A stretch of DNA of 64,000 nt. Origin: Corynebacterium yonathiae. GTDB taxonomy: Bacteria > Actinomycetota > Actinomycetes > Mycobacteriales > Mycobacteriaceae. The translations under genes and the position numbers were made by a program. Below the pieces are notes generated by a model that ran no database searches, was not told where the DNA came from, and saw only the letters and a program-made list of their open reading frames with translations. Of the stretch, positions 9,532 to 19,656 are shown one piece after another. The DNA is taken from contig NZ_JAKOPM010000002.1 of NCBI RefSeq assembly GCF_022288805.1, positions 62,001-126,000 on the forward strand, in the 5' to 3' direction. Numbering within the stretch: position 1 is the stretch's first letter; the number at the start of each line of letters is the position of its first letter.

Positions 9532-9607
9532 TGTGTACTCCTCGTATGCGGTAAAAGTTGAGCGCGCGGCAATAAGAATGAATATTGCCGCAAGTCAGCG
9601 GGGTTCT

Positions 9608-10618
9608 TTACTCGGAATCCTCAGCAGCCGGATCCTTGAAGTCACCGGTTTCTGCGTCGTAGCCCTCGAGCTGGGTTGGGTCGAAGTCCTCAGGGGTGTC
9701 CTTGAGAGCCAGGCCCAGGTTAGCCAGCTTGATCTTTACCTCATTGATCGACTTCTGACCGAAGTTGCGGATATCCAGCAGGTCGGACTCGGTGCATTCA
9801 GCGAGCTCGCCCACGGTGTGGATCTCCTGACGCTTCAGGCAGTTATAAGAGCGGACGGAGAAGTTCAGGTCCTCGATCGGCATGCCATAAGCAGCGATGT
9901 ACTCGGTCTCCTGCGGGGAGGGTCCGATCTCAATGCCTTCGGCAGCGTTATTCAGCTCGCGAGCCAGGCCGAAGAGTTCGACCAGAGTGCCGCCGGCGGA
10001 AGCCAGGGCATCGCGTGCGGAAATCGAGTTCTTGGTTTCGACGTCGATGGTCAGCTTGTCAAAGTCGGTACGCTGCTCAACACGAGTTGCCTCGACCTTA
10101 TAAGAGACCTTCAGAACCGGGGAGTAAATCTGGTCGACCGGGATACGGCCGATCTCACCGGAGGTAGGAGCGGCTGGGACGTAGCCACGGCCGCGCTCGA
10201 CGACGAGCTCAATGTCCAGCTTGGCGGTGTCATTCAAGGAAGCGATGTGCAGATCCGGGTTGTGAATCTCCACACCAGCCGGCGGCTGGATATCGCCCGC
10301 GGTAACATCGCCCGGGCCTTCCTTGCTCAGGTACATAACAACCGGCTCATCGGAGTCGGAAGAAAGTACCATGCTCTTGATGTTCAAGATGATCTCGGAA
10401 ACGTCTTCCTTCACACCGTTGATGGTGGTGAACTCGTGGAGAACACCATCGATCTTGATGGAGGTTACTGCTGCACCCGGAATGGACGACAGCAGGGTGC
10501 GACGCAACGAGTTACCGAGGGTGTAGCCAAAGCCCGGCTCGAGCGGTTCGATGACGAACTTGGAACGAGACGAGTCGATGAATTCCTCGGTGAGTTGAGG
10601 ACGCTGGGAAATGAGCAT
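9608..10618 (-). CDS. rpoA: DNA-directed RNA polymerase subunit alpha
   Basis: Alpha subunit, dimerising to start polymerase assembly; its C-terminal domain contacts UP elements and activators. The 336 residues include the N-terminal domain motif [17 protein letters not shown] and the C-terminal DNA-binding domain ([19 protein letters not shown]...[15 protein letters not shown]). A short acidic tail ends the protein. It is co-transcribed in the order rpsM-rpsK-rpsD-rpoA-rplQ, with 114 bp separating it from rpsD. Confidence 0.98.
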   Translation of the reverse strand: MLISQRPQLTEEFIDSSRSKFVIEPLEPGFGYTLGNSLRRTLLSSIPGAAVTSIKIDGVLHEFTTINGVKEDVSEIILNIKSMVLSSDSDEPVVMYLSKEGPGDVTAGDIQPPAGVEIHNPDLHIASLNDTAKLDIELVVERGRGYVPAAPTSGEIGRIPVDQIYSPVLKVSYKVEATRVEQRTDFDKLTIDVETKNSISARDALASAGGTLVELFGLARELNNAAEGIEIGPSPQETEYIAAYGMPIEDLNFSVRSYNCLKRQEIHTVGELAECTESDLLDIRNFGQKSINEVKIKLANLGLALKDTPEDFDPTQLEGYDAETGDFKDPAAEDSE

Positions 10619-10732
10619 TGCAATTCTCCTTTTCGGCGACCGCTATTTGACGCCGGTAGAGGGGTAAAAATCTTCGGGATTGAAGATTCCTGGTTATCCG
10701 CCAAGCCTTCAAAGGCCGTGCGGTATAACAGT

Positions 10733-11338
10733 TTACTTCGAGTAAAGCTCGACGATGAGCTGCTCCTGCAGCGGAATGTCGATCTGAGCGCGCTCGGGCA
10801 GCTGGTGCACGAGGATGCGCAGGGTATCAGGAACAACCTGCAGCCATGCCGGTACGTTGGCATCGATGAGGGCGTCCTGAGCATCTTCGAACCATTCCAT
10901 CTTCTTGGAGCGGTCACGGACATCGATGATGTCGTACTGGGTGACCTTGTAGGAAGGAACGTTGATGTTCTTGCCGTTCACGGTGAAGTGACCGTGGGAG
11001 ACAAGCTGGCGAGCCTGGCGGCGGGTGCGTGCCAGACCTGCACGGTAAACTACGTTGTCCAGGCGGGACTCGAGCAGGATAACCAGGTTATCGCCGGTCT
11101 TGCCTGGGAGGCGGTTAGCCTCTGCGTAGTAGCGACGGAACTGACGCTCCAGCACACCGTAGGTGTACTTTGCCTTCTGCTTCTCCTGGAGCTGCAGCAG
11201 GTACTCAGATTCCTTGATGCGGTTGCGGCCAGCCTGTCCCGGTGGGTACGGGCGGCGCTCGAATGCCATATCTCCGCCGACCAAGTCGACGCGAAGACGG
11301 CGGGATACGCGGGTAGCGGGGCCAGTGTAACGAGCCAT
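10733..11338 (-). CDS. rpsD: 30S ribosomal protein S4
   Basis: Primary 16S rRNA binding protein of the 30S body and a subunit of transcription antitermination complexes in enteric bacteria. The 201-residue protein carries the S4 RNA-binding domain ([30 protein letters not shown]...). It lacks the N-terminal cysteine motif, so it is the zinc-free form. It is 21 bp after rpsK. Confidence 0.98.
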   Translation of the reverse strand: MARYTGPATRVSRRLRVDLVGGDMAFERRPYPPGQAGRNRIKESEYLLQLQEKQKAKYTYGVLERQFRRYYAEANRLPGKTGDNLVILLESRLDNVVYRAGLARTRRQARQLVSHGHFTVNGKNINVPSYKVTQYDIIDVRDRSKKMEWFEDAQDALIDANVPAWLQVVPDTLRILVHQLPERAQIDIPLQEQLIVELYSK

Positions 11339-11359
11339 TTTCTTACCTCTTCCTTTCCC

Positions 11360-11764
11360 TTAAACCTTGCGGCGCTTGGTCGGACGGCAGCCGTTGTGCG
11401 GCTGTGGGGTTGCATCCGTGATCGAGGAAACCTCGAGGCCTGCAGCCTGCAGGGAACGGATGGCGGTCTCGCGGCCGGAGCCCGGACCCTTGACGAATAC
11501 GTCAACCTTCTTCATGCCGTGATCCATTGCCTTGCGGGCAGCGTTTTCAGCAGCCATCTGAGCGGCGAACGGAGTGGACTTACGGGAACCCTTGAAGCCA
11601 ACGTGGCCGGAGGATGCCCAAGAAATAACAGCACCGGTCTGATCGGTGATCGAAACGATGGTGTTATTGAAGGTGGACTTGATGTATGCGTGGCCGAGAG
11701 CCACATTCTTCTTTACGACGCGACGGCCGGAACGGCGTGCGCCGGAACGAGTCTTTGGAGGCAT
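11360..11764 (-). CDS. rpsK: 30S ribosomal protein S11
   Basis: Platform protein of the 30S subunit that lies next to the mRNA exit. The 134 residues contain the hallmark [13 protein letters not shown] segment ([19 protein letters not shown]) and the basic C terminus ([13 protein letters not shown]). It is three bases after the rpsM stop, within the alpha operon. Confidence 0.98.
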   Translation of the reverse strand: MPPKTRSGARRSGRRVVKKNVALGHAYIKSTFNNTIVSITDQTGAVISWASSGHVGFKGSRKSTPFAAQMAAENAARKAMDHGMKKVDVFVKGPGSGRETAIRSLQAAGLEVSSITDATPQPHNGCRPTKRRKV

Positions 11765-11767
11765 GAA

Positions 11768-12136
11768 TTACTTCTTCTTTCCTGCGATCGTCTTCTTCGG
11801 ACCCTTACGAGTGCGCGCGTTAGTCTTGGTGCGCTGGCCACGTACAGGCAGGCCACGACGGTGGCGCAGACCCTTGTAGCTACCGATTTCAATCTTGCGG
11901 CGAATATCAGCCTGAACCTGACGGCGGAGGTCACCCTCAACCTTCCAGGTAGCCTCAATAGCGTCACGGAGCGCCGACAGCTGGTCATCATCCAGGTTGT
12001 CAGTGCGCAGGTCAGGAGAAATGCCAGTCTTTTCTAGCAGTTCCTTGGCACGGGTTGGACCGATGCCGTAGATGTAGGTGAGAGCGACCTCCATACGCTT
12101 ATTGCGTGGGAGGTCAACACCAGCTAGACGTGCCAT
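11768..12136 (-). CDS. rpsM: 30S ribosomal protein S13
   Basis: Head protein of the 30S subunit, contacting the P-site tRNA and forming bridges to L5. The 122 residues start [26 protein letters not shown] and end with a Lys/Arg-rich tail. Upstream, 183 bp without a gene separate it from infA; these carry two hairpins where many actinobacteria have rpmJ. Confidence 0.98.
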   Translation of the reverse strand: MARLAGVDLPRNKRMEVALTYIYGIGPTRAKELLEKTGISPDLRTDNLDDDQLSALRDAIEATWKVEGDLRRQVQADIRRKIEIGSYKGLRHRRGLPVRGQRTKTNARTRKGPKKTIAGKKK

Positions 12137-12246
12137 ATGGCGTGTCCTTTCGGGTTGTTACGGCGGTTTTCTCCCCATCCGTCCCACTCCATGCAACGCT
12201 TCGCCCGGACCGTGCCGGGAATCCTTGGGTTACTTACCAGTGCGGG

Positions 12247-12267
12247 CTCAGGCCACCGTAGCCTGAG
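12247..12267 (-). terminator. Hairpin between infA and rpsM (distal)
   Basis: CTCAGGC and GCCTGAG form a 7-bp stem with a 7-nt loop in the infA-rpsM gap. There is no T tract, so partial termination or RNA processing is as likely as full termination. Confidence 0.4.
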
Positions 12268-12274
12268 GTGGACA

Positions 12275-12296
12275 GGGTGAACCTACAGGTTCACCC
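12275..12296 (-). terminator. Perfect hairpin between infA and rpsM (proximal)
   Basis: Ten-base arms GGGTGAACCT and AGGTTCACCC, separated by two bases, lie 23 bp after the infA stop. There is no T tract. It may reduce read-through or protect the infA transcript end. Confidence 0.5.
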
Positions 12297-12319
12297 TTGG
12301 GTGAGGAGGCTTACAGTTT

Positions 12320-12538
12320 TTACTTGTAGCGGTAGACGATGCGTCCACGGGTCAGGTCATAAGGAGACAGCTCTACAACCACGCGGTCCTCTGGGAGGAT
12401 GCGAATGTAGTGCTGACGCATCTTGCCAGAAATATGTGCAAGAACCTTGTGTCCATTGTCGAGCTCGACACGGAACATTGCGTTGGGCAAAGGCTCGATA
12501 ATGCGGCCTTCTACCTCGATTGCGCCTTCCTTAGCCAT
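12320..12538 (-). CDS. infA: Translation initiation factor IF-1
   Basis: Binds the 30S A site during initiation. The 72-residue protein is an S1/OB-fold domain, [30 protein letters not shown]. The ATG at 12538 matches the universal MAKE start; the frame is open further upstream, but those 15 residues do not belong to the family. A good promoter lies about 110 bp upstream. rpmJ, often next to infA, is not here. Confidence 0.97.
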   Translation of the reverse strand: MAKEGAIEVEGRIIEPLPNAMFRVELDNGHKVLAHISGKMRQHYIRILPEDRVVVELSPYDLTRGRIVYRYK

Positions 12539-12646
12539 AACCTCTACTTTTCTGGAGACGGACAAGAGTGCCGTCACCTGCATGTTTGTTGTCTACTGCG
12601 GTGGCGTATCCGCGCCAGCCTCACTGGCGTAATACACCGACTTAAC

Positions 12647-12675
12647 AGCATACGCTGCAGCGACACGTTTTCCAA
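12647..12675 (-). promoter_or_regulatory. infA: Predicted housekeeping promoter of infA
   Basis: On the minus strand TTGGAA (12675-12670), a 17-bp spacer and TATGCT (12652-12647) make a good SigA-type promoter for infA and perhaps the whole alpha operon. The rest of the 298-bp gap between infA and the transpeptidase gene holds only that gene's terminator. Confidence 0.6.
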
Positions 12676-12767
12676 ACCAGTGCGCTTTTCGACGTCGAGT
12701 TATGCGGTTCCCTCTCCCCTAGCCTTGTGCCCACAGTCAGCATTTTAAGACCGCCAGAGAGAAGAAA

Positions 12768-12810
12768 TCCCCCACACCGGCCCTCCTTCACGGAGAACCA
12801 ACGCGGGGGA
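12768..12810 (-). terminator. Terminator of the L,D-transpeptidase gene
   Basis: Outer arms TCCCCC and GGGGGA with an inner CTCC/GGAG hairpin are followed on the minus strand by TTTCTTCTCTC. It separates the transpeptidase gene from the infA promoter. Confidence 0.6.
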
Positions 12811-12836
12811 ATCAATTAGCGCAGTGGCGGGAGACT

Positions 12837-13688
12837 TTAGTAAATGAATACTTTATCGCCGACCTGCACATTATCCCAGTAACGCTTTGCAGCGTCCGGC
12901 GGCAGGTGTACGCAACCATTGGAGTCAACGGCCGGGTCATCCAAGTGGAAAGCGTGACCGTTATTGGTGAAGTAGATGGAGTACGGCATCGGCGCGTTAT
13001 TGAACTCGCGGGAGATTTCGTGCTCTACCTTGCGGGTGACGTGGAAGGTGCCGCGTGGGGTTTCCTGACCTTGCATGCCAGCCGACATTGCCGGGGAGAC
13101 ATAGGAGACCTTGCCACCGTCCTGCAGCCAGGTGCGGCGACCGTTCAAGTCAACACAAACCTTGGCGTCCGCAGGGCACGGACCACGGTCAAACTCGTTG
13201 GCGCGGCGCTGCGCTTCCGCCTTACGTGCGGCAGCCTCGGAGCGAGCCTTCTCAGCGGCAACGCGCTCGGCATTAGCGCGGGCAGCCGCCTCGCGGGCCT
13301 TGCGTGCTTCCTCATTCTTCTGAGCAATCAGACCCGGGAAGAGGAATTCAACGGCGCCATCCACCGCAGTCTGAACGCTAGGAGCCAGCTCAGGAGAGAA
13401 CTTCTCCGCCTGGTCCAAAATCTGGTTGCGGGTGTTCCACGCCTGCTCGCGGGTTTGGCCGTAGAAATTATCCAGCTGTGCCTTTGCATCAGCGGTGAGC
13501 CTATCTAGGCCGGACTGAGAAGAGAGCTGTGCGAGGTCAGAGTTTGCCTTGGAGCGGAGCTGATCCAGGTTAGGAACCTCCTGGGCAGTAGCGGCAGGAG
13601 CCGCAACGGTGGCACTCAAGGCCATCACGCTAGCGACTGCGGGCGCTGCGACCGTGGCACGGAACTTGCGGAAGCTAAATTTAGACAT
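12837..13688 (-). CDS. Secreted L,D-transpeptidase (YkuD domain) with coiled-coil stalk
   Basis: Probably a peptidoglycan 3-3 cross-linking enzyme or lipoprotein/peptidoglycan transpeptidase acting outside the cell. The 283-residue protein has a Sec signal peptide (cleavage near ATAQEV, residue ~36). An Ala/Glu/Arg-rich helical region follows (about 115-170, including a run of alternating Arg/Ala/Glu that looks coiled-coil). A C-terminal YkuD domain follows from ~175. The active-site region reads HLDD...SNGCVHL with Cys259 and His248; the usual SHGC is SNGC here. It is alone on the minus strand downstream of map, with its own terminator. Confidence 0.82.
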   Translation of the reverse strand: MSKFSFRKFRATVAAPAVASVMALSATVAAPAATAQEVPNLDQLRSKANSDLAQLSSQSGLDRLTADAKAQLDNFYGQTREQAWNTRNQILDQAEKFSPELAPSVQTAVDGAVEFLFPGLIAQKNEEARKAREAAARANAERVAAEKARSEAAARKAEAQRRANEFDRGPCPADAKVCVDLNGRRTWLQDGGKVSYVSPAMSAGMQGQETPRGTFHVTRKVEHEISREFNNAPMPYSIYFTNNGHAFHLDDPAVDSNGCVHLPPDAAKRYWDNVQVGDKVFIY

Positions 13689-13753
13689 AGCTGTGAGTAT
13701 AACCTTTCGGGGGGTATCTGCCTAGTACAACAGGCAATATTGGGGAATATATG

Positions 13754-14548
13754 TCAGTAGCGACGGGTGAGAATACGGGGACCATCGGCGGTCGCGGCCA
13801 CCGTATGCTCCCAGTGAGCGGCAAAGGAACCATCGAGGGTTACGACCGTCCAATCATCCTCCAAGACGGCAGAATCCTCTGTGCCCAAAGTTAGCATGGG
13901 TTCAATGGCCAGTACGGAACCTTCTTGGATCAGCGGGCCCCGACCCGGCCGGCCTTCGTTGGCTAGGTAGGGATCCTCATGCATTGTGCGACCAATGCCG
14001 TGCCCTCCGTAACCGTCCACGATAAACAGGTCTACGCCGAACTTTTCCTCGGCCCGGCGAGTGGCTTGTTCAAGGGCGTGGGAGACGTCGGTAAGCATGT
14101 TGCCCGGAACCATAGCCTGCATGCCTTCCATAAGGACCCACTCGGTGGCCCTATTTAAGGCGTCAACATCTGCATCAAGCTCCCCCACAGCGAAGGACCA
14201 AGCGCTATCGCCGACCCAGCCGTCGAGCGTGGCACCACAATCAATCGAAACCAGGTCACCTTCGGCGAGGACGGTTTCTTGGTCTGGGATTCCGTGGACG
14301 ATGACATCATTAACAGAAGCACAAATGGAGCCGGGGAAGCCCTCGTAGCCCTTGAACGTGGGATATGCTCCGGCATCGCGAATGGTCTGCTCTGCCACTG
14401 CATCTAGTTCAAGAGTGGATACGCCAGACGCCGCAGCAGCGCGGACTTCCTGCAGTGCCTTGCCGACGATCTCGCCGGCGGCCTGCATGGCGTCTAGCTC
14501 ACCCGGGGTACGGGCGGGGATGCGCTTAGTGCGGCGTCGAAAAGCCAT
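13754..14548 (-). CDS. map: Methionine aminopeptidase, type I
   Basis: Removes the initiator methionine from new proteins using two divalent metal ions. The 264-residue protein shows the metal ligands in order: the aspartates in [15 protein letters not shown], His in [15 protein letters not shown], Glu in LAIEPM and Glu in AHWEHTV. The substrate-loop His is in [10 protein letters not shown]. It lies two bases after adk in the secY-adk-map order that is conserved in bacteria. Confidence 0.97.
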   Translation of the reverse strand: MAFRRRTKRIPARTPGELDAMQAAGEIVGKALQEVRAAAASGVSTLELDAVAEQTIRDAGAYPTFKGYEGFPGSICASVNDVIVHGIPDQETVLAEGDLVSIDCGATLDGWVGDSAWSFAVGELDADVDALNRATEWVLMEGMQAMVPGNMLTDVSHALEQATRRAEEKFGVDLFIVDGYGGHGIGRTMHEDPYLANEGRPGRGPLIQEGSVLAIEPMLTLGTEDSAVLEDDWTVVTLDGSFAAHWEHTVAATADGPRILTRRY

Positions 14549-14550
14549 GC

Positions 14551-15096
14551 TTACTTACCCAGTGCTTCCATCGCACGGGCGTTGATTTCCTCAACAGTGC
14601 CTTCGGCCTTGATGGGGATAATGGCATCGCCATAGTGCTCGATTAGCGGGAAGGTTTCCTCACGGTACACACCGAGGCGGGTACGGATGGTCTCCTCGTT
14701 ATCGTCGGCACGGCCGCGGGCCATCATGCGCTCGACAACTACGTCCTCAGATACCTCGAAGTTGAGAACTCCGTCGAGCTTTTCGCCCTTCTTGGACAGC
14801 AGCTCTCCCAGGATGTCTGCCTGCTCGGTAGTACGAGGGAAGCCGTCCAGCAGGAAGCCATTCTTAGCATCGTCCTGGTTGAGGCGATCCTCGACCATAC
14901 GAGCGGTGACGTCGGTAGGTACCAGCTTGCCTGCATCGATATAAGACTTTGCCTCTACACCCAACGGGGTACCCTCGCCAATGTTGGCGCGGAAGAGGTC
15001 GCCGGTGGAGATGTGCGGAACGTTCAGCTTCTCGCTGAGGATAGCTGCCTGGGTGCCCTTGCCGGCACCGGGAGGTCCTAGAAGTACAAGACGCAT
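14551..15096 (-). CDS. adk: Adenylate kinase
   Basis: Interconverts AMP + ATP with 2 ADP in the cytoplasm. The 181-residue protein begins with the P-loop GPPGAGKGT (residues 7-15), then HISTGDLFR and LLDGFPRT, and is the short form without a zinc-binding lid, as in mycobacteria. Its ATG overlaps the secY stop by one base, so it is translationally coupled. Confidence 0.98.
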   Translation of the reverse strand: MRLVLLGPPGAGKGTQAAILSEKLNVPHISTGDLFRANIGEGTPLGVEAKSYIDAGKLVPTDVTARMVEDRLNQDDAKNGFLLDGFPRTTEQADILGELLSKKGEKLDGVLNFEVSEDVVVERMMARGRADDNEETIRTRLGVYREETFPLIEHYGDAIIPIKAEGTVEEINARAMEALGK

Positions 15097-16421
15097 TACT
15101 TAAGTAGTCCTTCGTAGTTGGATTGCAGTAGCTGGGACTCGATCTGCTTGACCGTAGTCAAAGCGACAGAGACCATAATCAGGATGGCCGTACCGCCAAA
15201 GGCGGACGTACCGCTGGCAGAAGCGCGGCCCACGCCGAGGTCCAAGAGGATATTCGGCAATATGGCGATAACTGCCAGATACAGGGCGCCTACGCACAAC
15301 AGACGGTTCATCACATAACCAAGGTACTCCGCGGTCGGGCGGCCCGGGCGGATACCCGGGATGAAGCCGCCGTACTTCTTCATATTATCCGCCTGCTCCG
15401 CCGGATCGTACTGGACCGAGACATAGAAGTAAGCGAAGAAGATGGTCAGGACGAAGTAGAGCACAATGTACTGCCAGGAGGAAGGTGCCTGCAGGTGCGC
15501 GATGACGTTGCGTTGCCACCAGTTATCAGGGGTGCCGGGGGAGCCAGAGTTCACAATTTGGGTAATGAGAACCGGCATGTAGATAAGGGAGGAGGCAAAG
15601 ATGACCGGGATAACGCCGGCCTGGTTAACCTTCAGCGGCAGGTAGGTAGAGGAACCACCGTACTGGCGGCGACCGACCATACGCTTGGCGTACTGGACCG
15701 GGATGCGGCGCTGGCCTTGCTCGATAAAAGTGATGCCCACGACTAGGACAACCAAGCCAGCAACGACCATGGCAAAGACGAGGCCGCCGTTATTCTGCAA
15801 AATGCTCACGCCATCGGTAGGCAGACGGGTGGCGATACCGGCAAAGATGAGTAGGGACATGCCGTTGCCAATGCCCTTTTCAGTAATAAGCTCGCCCATC
15901 CACATCACCAGCACAGCGCCCGACGTCATGGTGATTACCAGGACAATGAGGGTGAAGAAGTTACGGTCTTCTGCCAGCACCGGCACGCCTTGGCCCAGCA
16001 GCTGCTCGCGGTCTGCCAGCGCGACGATGCCGGAGGATTGCAGCAACGCCAACGCCAAGGTCAGGTAGCGGGTGTACTGGGTCATTTTGGCCTGACCGGA
16101 CTGGCCTTCCTTCTTCAATTCCTCGAAGCGGGGAATGACCACGGTCAGCAGCTGCACGATAATCGAGGCCGTAATGTACGGCATGATGCCGATGGCGAAG
16201 ATCGACAGCTGCAACAATGCGCCGCCCGAGAAGAGGTTGATGACAGAGTAAAGGTCTCCGGACTGCTCGGTCAGCTGGCGCAAGCGTCCTGCAATGGACG
16301 CATAATCAACTCCCGGGGACGGAATCTGTGCGCCGACGCGATACGCGATGATCATCACGATGGTGAAGATGATCTTTTTACGTAGGTCGGCATCCTTGAA
16401 AGCCTGGACAATGGCGGACAC
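15096..16421 (-). CDS. secY: Preprotein translocase subunit SecY
   Basis: Channel-forming subunit of the Sec translocon. The 441-residue protein has ten hydrophobic helices and the family signature near the N terminus ([13 protein letters not shown]). The start is GTG at 16421, eight bases after AGGAGG. In most bacteria secY follows rplO directly; here a 4-kb insert with other genes lies between, and secY heads its own secY-adk-map unit. Confidence 0.98.
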   Translation of the reverse strand: MSAIVQAFKDADLRKKIIFTIVMIIAYRVGAQIPSPGVDYASIAGRLRQLTEQSGDLYSVINLFSGGALLQLSIFAIGIMPYITASIIVQLLTVVIPRFEELKKEGQSGQAKMTQYTRYLTLALALLQSSGIVALADREQLLGQGVPVLAEDRNFFTLIVLVITMTSGAVLVMWMGELITEKGIGNGMSLLIFAGIATRLPTDGVSILQNNGGLVFAMVVAGLVVLVVGITFIEQGQRRIPVQYAKRMVGRRQYGGSSTYLPLKVNQAGVIPVIFASSLIYMPVLITQIVNSGSPGTPDNWWQRNVIAHLQAPSSWQYIVLYFVLTIFFAYFYVSVQYDPAEQADNMKKYGGFIPGIRPGRPTAEYLGYVMNRLLCVGALYLAVIAILPNILLDLGVGRASASGTSAFGGTAILIMVSVALTTVKQIESQLLQSNYEGLLK

Positions 16422-16793
16422 TACAAAATCCTCCTGGCCTACCGCTGCCGAACACGAAATCTAGGGAGGACTTCGCGTGCTTACACGGAGGTGGATACTC
16501 ATCTACCCCAAGGAAACCGCACCCCCCGAGCCGGAAAGCTTAGGGGAAATTTAGGTTTCCTTCAGGGACGGTTGAACACTTATGACCCCATTACCCTACC
16601 AGCCTTGCCCGGCATAGCCACATCGAGACCCAATAGTGTGACTATGATTGCTTGTTCTTTCGCGCGTTGTGTCTTCGGGGTTTACCATAAGGAGTATTGC
16701 GTGCGCGCAAGTCCACTGAAATCTCCGACCTCACAGGCCCCTGCCCTACGAGGCCGTTATTGGTGTGAACCAAATGTTTCGAAAGAAGTACTT

Positions 16794-18101
16794 ATGAACA
16801 AGATATTCACGCCGATGACCGTTGCTGAGATCATCGACGTATTTGTCCCTAGCCCCAACCCCTTCCGCTGGGAAGCCTTCGACGGGTCCGCTACCGGGCC
16901 GGAGGATGCCCAGTACAAGGTGACTATCAATAGCCTTGAGGGCCTGTCTTTTATTGCCACCCACCCCGGTGATGTGGGTTTTGCTCGCGCTTATGTCACC
17001 GACGGCATCACGGTACATGGCGATCATCCGGCTCACCCCTATGGCATTTTCGACGCCCTGCATGCCATGTACGACAAATTCCACAAGCCGGATGCCAAGA
17101 CGCTGGCTCGCGTAGTGCGCTCCCTCGCATCCATGGGTGCGTTCCAGATCCAGCCCGTTCCAGAGGTGGAGCGCGCCTCTTGGCTGCGCCGCAAGCTGCA
17201 CGATGGTCTATCCAAACACTCCAAGCAGCGCGACGCGGATGTCATTTCTGACCACTACGATGTGGGCAATGACTTCTACGAGCTCTTCTTGGGCGATTCG
17301 ATGACCTATACCTGCGCTTACTACCCCTCCCCAGACGCCACTTTGGAGGAAGCGCAGGAGAATAAGTACCGCCTCATCTTTGACAAGCTGCGCCTCCAGG
17401 AGGGCGACCGCCACTTGGACGTCGGCTGCGGCTGGGGCGGCATGGTCCGTTATGCGGCGCGCCGCGGCGTGAAATCCATCGGCGTCACTCTTTCCAAGGA
17501 ACAGGCCGAGTGGGGCCAGCGCAAGATAGAAGAGGAAGGCCTTCAAGACCTAGCGGAGGTCCGATTCATGGATTACCGCGACATCACCGAAGAGGGTTTT
17601 GATGCTATCTCCGCCATCGGCATCATCGAGCACATCGGTGTGAAGAATTACAACGACTTCTTCAAGTTCCTGCACGGCAAGTTGAAGGTGGGCGGCCTGA
17701 TGCTCAACCACAACATCACCTACCCGGATAATCACAAGACGCCTAAGGGCGGTTTCATTGACCGCTATATCTTCCCAGACGGTGAGCTCACCGGCTCCGG
17801 CAATGTCACCAAGGCGATGCAAGACAATGGCTTCGAAGTCATCCACACCGAGTCCCTCCGGTTTGATTACATGCGCACCCTGCATGATTGGTGCGAGAAC
17901 TTGAAGGAAAATTGGGACGAGGCCTGCGCAACCGTGGGCCTGCCCACCGCGCGCCTCTACGGCATTTATATGGCCGGTTCCGAGTGGGGATTTGAGCGCA
18001 ATATCATCAACCTGTATCACTTCCTCGGCGTCAAGCTGGGCGAGGCCGGCTCCCGCGCCGGTGTGCCTGAGCGCCGCTGGTGGGAAGATAGCCGTTTTTA
18101 A
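16794..18101 (+). CDS. tmsB: Fatty-acid SAM methyltransferase, cyclopropane-synthase family (10-methylstearate type)
   Basis: Expected to transfer a methyl group from S-adenosylmethionine to the C9-C10 double bond of oleoyl lipids, giving the 10-methylene intermediate of tuberculostearic acid. The 435 residues contain an N-terminal domain and the methyltransferase domain with the SAM loop LDVGCGWGGM near 210. The cyclopropane-synthase segment DHYDVGNDFYELFLGDSMTYTCAYY is also present. ATG 16794 starts just before MTVAEIID and has AAAGAAG upstream; a GTG at 16701, in frame and six bases after AAGGAG, would add 31 residues. The following flavoprotein gene, 11 bp away, is what points to tuberculostearate rather than cyclopropane products. 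Confidence 0.78.
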   Translation: MNKIFTPMTVAEIIDVFVPSPNPFRWEAFDGSATGPEDAQYKVTINSLEGLSFIATHPGDVGFARAYVTDGITVHGDHPAHPYGIFDALHAMYDKFHKPDAKTLARVVRSLASMGAFQIQPVPEVERASWLRRKLHDGLSKHSKQRDADVISDHYDVGNDFYELFLGDSMTYTCAYYPSPDATLEEAQENKYRLIFDKLRLQEGDRHLDVGCGWGGMVRYAARRGVKSIGVTLSKEQAEWGQRKIEEEGLQDLAEVRFMDYRDITEEGFDAISAIGIIEHIGVKNYNDFFKFLHGKLKVGGLMLNHNITYPDNHKTPKGGFIDRYIFPDGELTGSGNVTKAMQDNGFEVIHTESLRFDYMRTLHDWCENLKENWDEACATVGLPTARLYGIYMAGSEWGFERNIINLYHFLGVKLGEAGSRAGVPERRWWEDSRF

Positions 18102-18112
18102 GGAGGGGTGCC

Positions 18113-19615
18113 ATGACTCTCATTGATAATCTGCGCGAACGCCTCGCCGCTGCCCAACCGCGACCGGTGGATGCCATGCCCATTGAGCCGGTGGGATGGA
18201 CGGCGCACCAAGAGGGCGTCGACAAGCTGCTGACGAGTTTCCGTGCTGTCCCGGCCGGAAAGCGCGTGCGCCTAGCTAAGAAGACCTCCAACCTGTTCCG
18301 GGGCCGCAGCGAAGAGCAGGAGGGCCTAGATGTCTCTGGCCTGGGCGGCGTCATCGAGGTTGACCCAGTAGCTCGCACGGCCGATGTGCAGGGTATGTGC
18401 ACCTATGAGGATCTTGTCGATGCCACCTTGCCGCATGGCCTTATGCCCTTCGTCGTGCCGCAGCTAAAAACCATCACCTTAGGCGGCGCTGTTACTGGCA
18501 TGGGCGTGGAATCCACCAGCTTCCGCAATGGGCTGCCACACGAGTCCCTGCTGGAGATGGATGTGCTAACCGGAACCGGCGAGATTCTCACCTGCTCCCG
18601 CGAAGAAAATGTAGATCTCTTCCGCCTCTTTCCCAACTCCTATGGCTCGCTGGGCTATGCGGTGCGCCTGAAGATCGAGTTAGAGCCCGTGCCCGCCTAT
18701 GTGGAATTGCGCGAGGAGCGTTTCCACACCGTGGAGGAGGCGAGCCGCGTGCTTGCCGACGTCGCCTCTTCCCACACGCACCGCGGCGAGCCCGTCCATG
18801 GCCTCGACGGCGTGGTCTTCTCCGAGGACGAGGCCTACCTCGTCTTCGCCCGCTTTACCGACGAGGAGGGCCCAACCTCCGATTACACGCGGGACAAGAT
18901 TTACTACCGCAGCCTCCAGCACGCCTCTGACATCCGGCGCGACCGCCTGACCATCCGCGACTATATCTGGCGCTGGGATACCGACTGGTTCTGGTGCTCG
19001 CGCGCCTTTGGCGCGCAGAACCCGAAGGTGCGCAAGGTGTGGCCGCGCGAATTGCGCCGCAGTTCTTTTTATTGGAAATTGGTCCGGCTCGACCGCAAAT
19101 ACGAGCTGGAATATAACTTCATCAAAAAGCCCCACGGCAAGCCACGTGCTGAACGCGTGGTCCAAGATATCGAGGTCACTCCAGAAAACCTGCCGGAATT
19201 CCTCCATTGGTTCTTTAATGCTTCCGATATCCAGCCGGTGTGGCTCTGTCCAATCCGACTTCGCGATGGCGTGGAAGAGCTAGTAGGCACCGGCGACCTC
19301 GCCTCTAACTCGAGGGACCCCTGGCCGCTCTACCCGCTTCGCCCCGGGCAGACCTGGGTCAATGTTGGCTTTTGGTCCGGCGTAGAAGGCGACCACGTCG
19401 ACCCTTCCGCCCCGAATAATGGCGCTTTCAACCGCGTCATTGAATCCAAGGTCAACGAGCTTGGCGGACACAAGTCCCTCTACTCCGAAGCCTTCTATTC
19501 CCGGGAAAAATTCGAAGAACTCTACGGTGGCAACCTTCCCGCCACCATCAAAGCGGTTACCGATCCGGATGACCGCTTCCCTGGCCTGTACGAAAAAACC
19601 GTAGACGAGGCCTAG
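18113..19615 (+). CDS. tmsA: FAD-binding oxidoreductase, 10-methylene fatty acyl reductase type
   Basis: A PCMH/GlcD-type flavoprotein expected to reduce the 10-methylene fatty acyl intermediate to 10-methylstearate. The 500-residue protein has the FAD domain in about residues 50-200 (AKKTSNLFRGR, GVIEVDPVARTADVQG, GLMPFVVPQLKTITLGGAVTGMGVESTSFRNG). A C-terminal oxidase-like domain follows. It resembles the DHCR24-like proteins paired with UfaA1/BfaB-type methyltransferases in mycobacteria. AGGAGG lies six bases before the ATG, and the gene follows the methyltransferase by 11 bp, so they form one operon ended by a strong terminator. The function is inferred from family and pairing. Confidence 0.77.
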   Translation: MTLIDNLRERLAAAQPRPVDAMPIEPVGWTAHQEGVDKLLTSFRAVPAGKRVRLAKKTSNLFRGRSEEQEGLDVSGLGGVIEVDPVARTADVQGMCTYEDLVDATLPHGLMPFVVPQLKTITLGGAVTGMGVESTSFRNGLPHESLLEMDVLTGTGEILTCSREENVDLFRLFPNSYGSLGYAVRLKIELEPVPAYVELREERFHTVEEASRVLADVASSHTHRGEPVHGLDGVVFSEDEAYLVFARFTDEEGPTSDYTRDKIYYRSLQHASDIRRDRLTIRDYIWRWDTDWFWCSRAFGAQNPKVRKVWPRELRRSSFYWKLVRLDRKYELEYNFIKKPHGKPRAERVVQDIEVTPENLPEFLHWFFNASDIQPVWLCPIRLRDGVEELVGTGDLASNSRDPWPLYPLRPGQTWVNVGFWSGVEGDHVDPSAPNNGAFNRVIESKVNELGGHKSLYSEAFYSREKFEELYGGNLPATIKAVTDPDDRFPGLYEKTVDEA

Positions 19616-19656
19616 GCCTTCCCTCCCCCGCGCCTACCCTGGTTGGAAAAGCATAA

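Noticed and set aside
9488..12037. 849-codon open frame on the plus strand
   Set aside because: It is fully antisense to rplQ, rpoA, rpsD, rpsK and rpsM; the strongly biased codons of those genes leave the opposite strand without stops. The product has no domain pattern.
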